Positions 49,750 to 55,783 of a stretch of 64,000 nt of DNA are shown here, piece by piece. Position numbers and translations under genes: made by a program. Position 1 is the stretch's first letter; every line of letters starts with the position of its first letter. This DNA comes from a virus, in IMG/VR virus record IMGVR_UViG_3300021376_000030, positions 20,920 to 84,919 of that record. The stretch is one strand, 5' to 3'. The notes under the pieces were generated by a model. That model saw nothing but the letters and a program-made list of their open reading frames with translations, did no database searches and had not been told where the DNA came from.

Positions 49750-50822
49750 GCTACTCCATAGTTAGGTGAGCTATTAGCTGCATATTTATAAGGCGATTTC
49801 GGAGGATATACCTTTACTGTAATATAATCTTTATTTTTATTGGCAAAGATTAACGCATCATTTTTGTTAAAGAAGAATACATCTATTACGGGAGCAGTTC
49901 CGCCGCTGGCCGTTCTTGCCTTAACAGCGCCTCCAGTATCCGTAGCATAACGGGTGCCAATATCAGGAAATACAACCCTGCTTAAATACGGAATAAATGC
50001 AGGGTCAACAGCTACGCTTATACCTTCTTCTAATCGTCTACCGGTTGAACTTCTTAATGCTGCTGAATCATAATCGGTTCCAGGACCGTACGCCCAGTAT
50101 ACGGTTCGTCTAACATATACGTCATAACCTTCTTCATTTGATCCGCTGAATTGAGGAGAGCTTATTTGTTGTAAATTGTTTTGAGATGATTTACTAAATG
50201 TAGGACTATTAACACTATTAGCAGTCATTTGATAAGAAGCATTATAAGTATTAGTCTGAGCATCAGAAACAGTTTTTAATATTTTATTTTCAAAAAAGGT
50301 TGAATCATTTAAATCTCTAATTGCCTTAGGCGATAACTTTGCGTTTTGTTGAAATGCGGATTCAACTGCATTATTAATAGTACCATATTGATATGACTTG
50401 GTATTGATGTTAAATAAATTTATTACTTGTGAAGATGTTATTTTTGAAAACTGTTGGGAAATGGTTGCTAGAGTATTAATGGTATTATCAAACCCTATTT
50501 GCGTTACCACACCTTGAGGATTTACAACGGTCTTGCCCGCTACAGAATTAAAAAGCGCTGTGGCATTACGATCAATAGAAGATTTTATACCTGCAATACC
50601 TTCACGCAAAGCATTATCTACCAATGTTGGGTTTGGTAAAAACTCTAAACCATCTGGTTTAACTTGTATTATATTTTGTGGTAGTAAGCTGGAAGATGCT
50701 TCGCTAAAGCCATCAAAACTTGGTATATTTAACATTGAATTTAATAAAGGAGCGCTGCTGGCAGCGGTTTTAGCCTGAAGGTTCGCTGCCAAATTTGTTA
50801 ATTCGGAAATATTGTAATACAC
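49746..50822 (-). CDS. Virion protein with C-terminal 3D peptidoglycan domain, 358 aa
   Basis: The N-terminal two thirds are helical/disordered and Asn/Ser-rich, typical of a tail component. From about residue 232 it is a 3D domain with D273 (AVDPAFIPY), D295 (YATDTGGAV) and D314 (VIDVFFF), similar to the protein at 38294. The gene ends in an ATGA overlap with gp5, so it is produced in fixed ratio to the hub. I infer local wall degradation during injection. Confidence 0.8.
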   Translation of the reverse strand: MYYNISELTNLAANLQAKTAASSAPLLNSMLNIPSFDGFSEASSSLLPQNIIQVKPDGLEFLPNPTLVDNALREGIAGIKSSIDRNATALFNSVAGKTVVNPQGVVTQIGFDNTINTLATISQQFSKITSSQVINLFNINTKSYQYGTINNAVESAFQQNAKLSPKAIRDLNDSTFFENKILKTVSDAQTNTYNASYQMTANSVNSPTFSKSSQNNLQQISSPQFSGSNEEGYDVYVRRTVYWAYGPGTDYDSAALRSSTGRRLEEGISVAVDPAFIPYLSRVVFPDIGTRYATDTGGAVKARTASGGTAPVIDVFFFNKNDALIFANKNKDYITVKVYPPKSPYKYAANSSPNYGVA

Positions 50823-51000
50823 ATATTATTTAAATTGATAATACTGTTTTTACATGTATTATTATGGTGTGAATACATTTTTAGTAAACGTAGATTTCAT
50901 AAAAAGCGGAAATATTAGTTATTAAAAGAATCGGTCAACAAAGAGTTTAGAGTATGTTTTGGCCTATTTGATTTTAATGTTACATCTTTTATAATATTTT
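50823..51000. promoter_or_regulatory. Divergent region between hub operon and DNA-modification cluster
   Basis: This 178-bp AT-rich gap contains the plus-strand promoter at 50968. On the minus side TAAATAAT lies close to the start of the 3D-domain gene. I see no ORF or RNA gene here. Confidence 0.4.
50968..50995 (+). promoter_or_regulatory. Sigma70-like promoter TTGATT-N16-TATAAT for the DpdA-like gene
   Basis: TTGATT (50968-50973) and TATAAT (50990-50995) are 16 bp apart, and the ATG follows 5 nt later at 51001. The queF promoter at 54401 has the same boxes and spacing. Confidence 0.6.
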
Positions 51001-51831
51001 ATGATAATGAAAGTATCTCACGAAATTCCCATCTCTCTACTTGAAGAGTCAAAAAATTTTAATGATTTTGATTACTGCCTGGTACATTTATTGTATCAAA
51101 ATGCCGGTTCACCAGAACAGTTAGATTATTATACATATTATAAGTTTGCCAGATCTTTATATAATAGAGAGGTTTTACTAGATAATTCCATTTTTGAGCT
51201 TGGAAAGGCGTTTGATCCAGAAAAATTTTATGATTCGATAATTTCCTTACAGCCTAATATGTTTATTGTACCAGATGTATTAGAAGATTCACAAGCAACA
51301 ATGGTAAGCTTTAAGGGTTTTAGGGAAAATATAAAATCTATTAAAAATGAATTTACTACTAGATCTATAGGAGCTGTTCAAGGTAAGACCTGGCAGGATT
51401 TAAAAACATGTTATAAGTTTCTAAGCTATGAGGCAGATATGATTGCTATTAGCTTTGATTTTAGTTACTACCATATTATTGGTGAGGGCAAAACACCATT
51501 GGAGCGCTTTTGCTCAGGGCGCCAGCGGTTTATTACAGATTTAATAAATAATGGTGTATGGGATTGGAACAAACCCCATCATTTGCTTGGGTGCTCGCTA
51601 GCAAAGGAGTTTAGATATTATATCGATAACAACATTCACAACATTGTTTCTTGTGATACTAGTAATCCAATTGTTGCTGCAATTCATGGATTAAAATATG
51701 ATGCTGATTACGGGCTGCAAACCAAGCCATCAACTAAGCTAGCTGATTTAATAACACATCAATTCACTCAAGATCAACTCGAACTAGTAAAATACAATAC
51801 TAGTATGTTTAAAAAAATCATTCGTAGATGA
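51001..51831 (+). CDS. dpdA: DpdA-like guanine transglycosylase (TGT-like), 276 aa
   Basis: The protein has TGT-barrel landmarks: VLLDNSIFEL, NMFIVPDVLED (D92), RSIGAVQGKTWQDL, DMIAISFDFSYYHI (D153), HHLLGCSLAKEF and NIVSCDTSNP (D219). The CxCxxC-H zinc site of bacterial TGT is missing, as in phage DpdA proteins. DpdA swaps guanine in DNA for a 7-deazaguanine base. QueF lies in the same cluster, which supports this. The start is ATG 51001 or 51007. It overlaps the formyltransferase gene by 4 bp. A tRNA substrate cannot be excluded by sequence. Confidence 0.75.
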   Translation: MIMKVSHEIPISLLEESKNFNDFDYCLVHLLYQNAGSPEQLDYYTYYKFARSLYNREVLLDNSIFELGKAFDPEKFYDSIISLQPNMFIVPDVLEDSQATMVSFKGFRENIKSIKNEFTTRSIGAVQGKTWQDLKTCYKFLSYEADMIAISFDFSYYHIIGEGKTPLERFCSGRQRFITDLINNGVWDWNKPHHLLGCSLAKEFRYYIDNNIHNIVSCDTSNPIVAAIHGLKYDADYGLQTKPSTKLADLITHQFTQDQLELVKYNTSMFKKIIRR

Positions 51832-52400
51832 GACCCTGGATTGCTTTTTTTAGTCAAACTGGAACAGAGATTCACAATCTTTCTAATGCACTAGGCATAT
51901 ATCCAGATTGCATTGTAACCAACAAGCAAGATCATACCACAACAAATGAATGCTTAATCAAAACTACAGAGTTTAGACAACATAAACTTAATTTACCTAA
52001 CCTGTGGTGCCAGCTACCCAAGACTCCTACAGTAAAAGAATACAACGATGTGTTAGGGCTTTTTAATAACCCAGTCATTACACTGCATGGTTATTTGAGA
52101 ATCATTCCAAAAGAAATCTGTGAAAAGTATGAAATATACAATTTACATCCAGGTTTAATAGACAAATATCCTGAACTGAAAGGGTTTAATCCACAGGAAA
52201 AAGCATTTGCAGAGGGGTATAGACTTGCCGGGTGCGTTATTCATAGAGTAGTACCAGATGTGGACGAAGGTGAAATACTAATGAGTCAGGGCACATGCAT
52301 AGAGGGGTTAGATTTACCAGGTGTATACGATAAATTGCATAGCGTGGCATTTGATTTGTGGAAAAGCTTTTTTGCTGCATATAAAATGTTAGAAGAATAA
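51828..52400 (+). CDS. PurN-like formyltransferase, candidate preQ1 formyltransferase (DpdN-like), 190 aa
   Basis: The formyltransferase catalytic set is intact: N105-x-H107 in IYNLHPGLI, and D146 in VVPDVDEGEI, matching N106, H108 and D144 of E. coli PurN. The 10-formyl-THF binding half is shorter. It begins inside the dpdA-like gene (ATGA). DpdN, described as a dPreQ1 formyltransferase, is the function that fits a formyltransferase beside DpdA and QueF. A purine-biosynthesis GAR transformylase is the alternative. Confidence 0.75.
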   Translation: MRPWIAFFSQTGTEIHNLSNALGIYPDCIVTNKQDHTTTNECLIKTTEFRQHKLNLPNLWCQLPKTPTVKEYNDVLGLFNNPVITLHGYLRIIPKEICEKYEIYNLHPGLIDKYPELKGFNPQEKAFAEGYRLAGCVIHRVVPDVDEGEILMSQGTCIEGLDLPGVYDKLHSVAFDLWKSFFAAYKMLEE

Positions 52401-52401
52401 A

Positions 52402-53355
52402 ATGGATATTTCTCTACACTACGAGAATGTGTTTCTCAAACCTAATCATAATTCTGTTAAATCGAGAGCAGAAATAGATACAGATATAAATTTTCTCGGC
52501 AAAGTTTTTAGATTGCCCATTATACCAGCTAATATGAAATGTTGTGTTGATCAAGATACATGTGAAATGTTAGATAAAAACAATTACTTCTATATAATGC
52601 ACAGGTTTGATGAAGATATTTTAAATTTTGTTAGATATGCAAATGGACAGAATTTTAATACAGTTTCAATCAGTGTGGGTATACAACAAAAAGATAAAAA
52701 TTTAATTGATGCATTGGCAAATAGCTTAATGCGAGTTGATTATATTACCATAGATGTGGCACATGGTCACCATACCAAAGTATCAGACCAAATTAAACAT
52801 ATTAAAAACACTATTCCAAATGTAAAGGTTATTGCTGGTAATGTTGCGACACTTAGAGGTGTAGAATATCTTCGTGATGCAGGCGCAGATGCAGTTAAGG
52901 TCGGTATAGGTGGTGGATATGCTTGTACAACTAAAGACAAGACTGGGTTTACGTATCCAATGTTTAGCTGTGTAATGGAATGTGCCGCAGACATACCAGT
53001 TATTGCGGATGGTGGGATCCGGTGCAATGGAGATATAGCAAAAGCGCTAGTGGCTGGAGCAAGCATGGTTATGTGCGGTTCAATATTTGCAGCTTGTTCT
53101 GATAGCCCTGCTCCAGTTGTTAAAGACTCTAATGGTAGGAGGTTTAAGCAATATTATGGTTCAGCGAGTATTCATAACAAACTTGATAAAAAGAATATAG
53201 AGGGTACAATGAAGCTTATGGAAACTGATTCTTTTACCTATAGAGAGAAATTATTAGAAATAGCTCAGGATTTGCAGAGTGCTATCAGCTACGCAGGTGG
53301 CTATAATCTCAAGTCGTTAAACTTATTTAACGTAAAATACGGGGTAAAATTATGA
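52402..53355 (+). CDS. guaC: GMP reductase-like protein (IMPDH/GMPR family), 317 aa
   Basis: The fold is a TIM barrel with DYITIDVAHGH, KVIAGNVATLRG, KVGIGGGYACTTK (catalytic C175), VIADGGIRCNGD and ALVAGASMVMCGS. The Cys-Thr-Thr loop and absent CBS domains favour GMP reductase over IMP dehydrogenase. GMPR turns GMP into IMP with NADPH. It follows the formyltransferase by 1 bp. It may drain free guanine nucleotides or recycle guanine that the transglycosylase releases once salvaged. I consider both guesses. Confidence 0.85.
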   Translation: MDISLHYENVFLKPNHNSVKSRAEIDTDINFLGKVFRLPIIPANMKCCVDQDTCEMLDKNNYFYIMHRFDEDILNFVRYANGQNFNTVSISVGIQQKDKNLIDALANSLMRVDYITIDVAHGHHTKVSDQIKHIKNTIPNVKVIAGNVATLRGVEYLRDAGADAVKVGIGGGYACTTKDKTGFTYPMFSCVMECAADIPVIADGGIRCNGDIAKALVAGASMVMCGSIFAACSDSPAPVVKDSNGRRFKQYYGSASIHNKLDKKNIEGTMKLMETDSFTYREKLLEIAQDLQSAISYAGGYNLKSLNLFNVKYGVKL

Positions 53356-53708
53356 GCCCGGTTAATAGCGATGAAGTTGTAAAGGTTGTTGAAAGTACAT
53401 ATCCAGAAACCTGCGAGGAGTTTAAAAAGATTCAGCAAGAACAATATGAGGTGTTTTGCAAGAAGCAGTTTGATTACGGGCCACATAACATTTCATTAGG
53501 ATCTGATTTACATAAAAAGGAAGATATTACTGCTTCTATCTCTGCTATTGTAGTACGACTAAATGATAAAATTCAAAGATTAATTAATTTAGTTTTGCGT
53601 AAAAAAACCTTTGAATCCGCAAACGAACCTATATTTGACGCATTTAGTGACACGTCTGTTTATTGTATTATTGCAGAAATTGTCAAGCGTAAGAAATGGT
53701 GTAAATAA
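53352..53708 (+). CDS. DUF1599/Nmad1-like protein, 118 aa
   Basis: The blocks FCKKQFDYGPHNISLGSD, VVRLNDKIQRLINLVLRK and FDAFSDTSVYCIIAEIVKRK match the pattern of DUF1599, also called nucleotide modification associated domain 1 (K-x-x-DYG ... DKxxRLxNL ... DTxxDxxNY). MazG-like nucleotide pyrophosphohydrolases are close relatives. It starts 4 bp before the guaC stop. The name itself comes from linkage to base-modification genes in phages, as found here. Confidence 0.7.
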   Translation: MSPVNSDEVVKVVESTYPETCEEFKKIQQEQYEVFCKKQFDYGPHNISLGSDLHKKEDITASISAIVVRLNDKIQRLINLVLRKKTFESANEPIFDAFSDTSVYCIIAEIVKRKKWCK

Positions 53709-53839
53709 TGTCGGCAGTAAATATTTTTAAAAATAAGCATAATGAATTGCGCAAGCTAAAAAAAGAAAACAGAATACTTAAAGCTGAAATTATTTTCTTG
53801 AAGAAGTTGTTATATGGTATAAAATTAGGTAAAGAATGA
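53708..53839 (+). CDS. Small coiled-coil peptide, 43 aa
   Basis: ATG 53708 to TGA 53837-53839. The peptide is one basic amphipathic helix (NELRKLKKENRILKAEIIFL), with leucine-zipper-like spacing. Its last bases ATGA overlap the kinase start, so its translation is coupled on both sides. It may be a small partner or dimeriser of a neighbour. Function unknown. Confidence 0.55.
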   Translation: MSAVNIFKNKHNELRKLKKENRILKAEIIFLKKLLYGIKLGKE

Positions 53840-54420
53840 ACATTACTTTTACTGGTCCGCAGTGTTCAGGTAAGACTACATTGCTTAAGCAAATGAGGCA
53901 AACTAGAGGCATTATGGATCAATTTTTTTATATAGATGAAGTTACTAGACTAGTTAAAAGAGAGTTTAATGTAGGTATTAATGAAGAAGGTGCAAATGAT
54001 GTAACACAATTGTTAATCATAAATAAGGAACTAGAAAATTTATTTAAATACAATTATGAGATGTGGCCTGGATATAGAGGAGCGGTGCATGATAGGTGTT
54101 TATTAGATGGTTTGGTCTTTACAGAATATTTTTACGAAAAGAAATTAGTTAGTCTGCAAATTTGGTCTCAGGCTTTGAGTTATTGGAATAGGTTTCATAG
54201 TAAATATGATATTATTTTTTATCCTGATCCGCATGAAATTAAATTAGAAGATGATGGTGAGAGAAGTAATAATGCTGAGTTTAGAAATGCTATTATAGAA
54301 AAATATGAAACGTACTATCTAAATCAATTTCAGTGGAAAGACAGAATAGTAAGATTAAAAGGTACAGTACAAGAGAGATTAGATAAAATTAAGAGTATTC
54401 TTGATTTTTATACAAAATAA
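53836..54420 (+). CDS. P-loop nucleotide/nucleoside kinase-like protein, 194 aa
   Basis: NITFTGPQCSGKTTLLKQM is a Walker A motif, HDRCLLDGLVFTEYFY gives the substrate-side acidic group, and DGERSNNAEFRNAIIEKYE resembles the lid of NadR-like and dNMP-kinase-like AAA_28 proteins. It could phosphorylate a (deoxy)nucleoside or modified base monophosphate. Deoxynucleotide supply or modified-nucleotide salvage are both possible. It precedes queF by 14 bp and shares the cluster. Confidence 0.72.
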   Translation: MNITFTGPQCSGKTTLLKQMRQTRGIMDQFFYIDEVTRLVKREFNVGINEEGANDVTQLLIINKELENLFKYNYEMWPGYRGAVHDRCLLDGLVFTEYFYEKKLVSLQIWSQALSYWNRFHSKYDIIFYPDPHEIKLEDDGERSNNAEFRNAIIEKYETYYLNQFQWKDRIVRLKGTVQERLDKIKSILDFYTK

Positions 54421-54428
54421 TATATAAT
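54401..54428 (+). promoter_or_regulatory. Sigma70-like promoter TTGATT-N16-TATAAT for queF
   Basis: TTGATT (54401-54406) lies within the kinase gene end and TATAAT (54423-54428) 16 bp later; the ATG follows after 6 nt at 54435. It matches the promoter of the DpdA-like gene. Confidence 0.6.
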
Positions 54429-54434
54429 ATACTA

Positions 54435-55352
54435 ATGAGTAATACAGTTTTAGATAATAGCAATATTTCCAAACATTTAGGTAGAATTACTGGCTACAAG
54501 TCAACATATGATCCTTCACTTCTAGTACGTGAGCCAAGAATTAATAACCGTAAACATTTGAACATTAATGATGATGATGCACCTTTTAGTGGCTTTGATA
54601 TTTGGAATGCGTATGAGGTATCATGCCTTACGAACGAGGGCATGCCAATTGCTGCCATTGCTAAGATTGTATATCCTTGCAAAAACCATTATATTGTAGA
54701 GAGTAAATCAATTAAGCTATACATGAATTCCTTTAACATGCAAGTATTCAAGGGAAATATTATTCAGATTCTTAATGAGTTGCAAAGCACTATTGCGCGT
54801 GACCTATCCACATTGTTAGAAACCGATGTCAAGGTTTGTGTTCGTCTAGCTAAGGATGTTAGTGATGATGTTTTCTATCAACCAGTATTTTGCAATAAAG
54901 ATTATCCTACTTTAGAAAATGGTATAGATGTTACGTATATTAAACCAATATCGTATACTGAAAATCCAGATATTCTTAGTGGTATAGAAGCATTAGAGCC
55001 TAAAGTTCAAAGATTCCATTCTGCTCTTCTTAAGTCAAACTGCAGAGTCACTTCCCAACCAGATTGGGGTGATGTTTATATTCACTATAAGGGGAAATAC
55101 GAAATTAATCCTACCTCGTTGCTTCAGTATATTGTTTCTTTTAGAGACGAATGTCATTTTCATGAAGAGATTTGTGAGACCATTTATATGAGACTATTTA
55201 ATAAGTTTAATCCAGAAGAGTTAGTTGTAAGTTGTCTATATGTTAGACGCGGTGGTATAGATATTAATCCGACGAGAGCGAGTAGATACGATCTACTAGA
55301 CAAGGCTCTTATTGACGAGTTTAAGTACTTTACAAAAACCGCAAGACAGTAA
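54435..55352 (+). CDS. queF: NADPH-dependent 7-cyano-7-deazaguanine (preQ0) reductase QueF, 305 aa
   Basis: All bimodular QueF signatures are present: HYIVESKSIKLYMNSFNM (E89-S-K-S), LLKSNCRVTSQPDWGDVYIH with the nucleophile C203 and D210, CHFHEEICETIY, and VRRGGIDINPTRAS. QueF reduces the nitrile of preQ0 to the aminomethyl of preQ1. The length (305) fits the long E. coli type (282). In a bacterium it serves tRNA queuosine. Together with the TGT-like and formyltransferase genes here it points to preQ1-type bases in phage DNA. Confidence 0.97.
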   Translation: MSNTVLDNSNISKHLGRITGYKSTYDPSLLVREPRINNRKHLNINDDDAPFSGFDIWNAYEVSCLTNEGMPIAAIAKIVYPCKNHYIVESKSIKLYMNSFNMQVFKGNIIQILNELQSTIARDLSTLLETDVKVCVRLAKDVSDDVFYQPVFCNKDYPTLENGIDVTYIKPISYTENPDILSGIEALEPKVQRFHSALLKSNCRVTSQPDWGDVYIHYKGKYEINPTSLLQYIVSFRDECHFHEEICETIYMRLFNKFNPEELVVSCLYVRRGGIDINPTRASRYDLLDKALIDEFKYFTKTARQ

Positions 55353-55353
55353 G

Positions 55354-55719
55354 TTATTTTAACTTAAGCAGATAGTTCGTGTGGTTTATAACACCTAGAA
55401 TTTCATCCCTTATATTCAATAAATCAGAATCAGTTTGTGGGTTTAGCTTATTGGTTATTTCTTGAAGATAACTTCTGTATGTGTCTAATATTGTTGTCAG
55501 ATCAATTTCTTTTATATCAAATAGCTTTATATCCAGACTCCCATTACTAAAATCAGCATCATTTCTTCCGAGAGCCGTCTCAACAAAATTGTCAATTAAA
55601 CCGTCCAAGGCTTTATATGCCTTACCAAACGCTTTATGAGCAGCATAACTTTTTGTCTGCCAATGAAGTACGCGAAACTGGTTCTGCATTTGAAGCAAAT
55701 CTTGAATAGCTGCATGCAT
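55354..55719 (-). CDS. Small ferritin/Dps-like helical protein (DUF5856-like), 121 aa
   Basis: The first half reads LLQMQNQFRVLHWQTKSYAAHKAFGKAY, residues beyond 20 omitted, with the LHWQTKSYxxHKAFG pattern seen in a T4-like phage family that looks like a small four-helix, ferritin-like protein. The Dps-type iron ligands are not fully present, so DNA or protein binding is as likely as iron storage. It abuts the queF gene tail-to-tail with 1 bp between. Expressed alone on this strand. Confidence 0.6.
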   Translation of the reverse strand: MHAAIQDLLQMQNQFRVLHWQTKSYAAHKAFGKAYKALDGLIDNFVETALGRNDADFSNGSLDIKLFDIKEIDLTTILDTYRSYLQEITNKLNPQTDSDLLNIRDEILGVINHTNYLLKLK

Positions 55720-55783
55720 GTAAATATTTATATATTACTACACTATAATACCTAGATCCTATATTATATTCGTTAAATAACAT

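Noticed and set aside
51001-51831. Host-like tRNA-guanine transglycosylase acting on queuosine tRNA
   Set aside because: The CxCxxC zinc site is missing and the protein is much shorter than bacterial TGT (about 375 aa). A DNA role is preferred but not proven.
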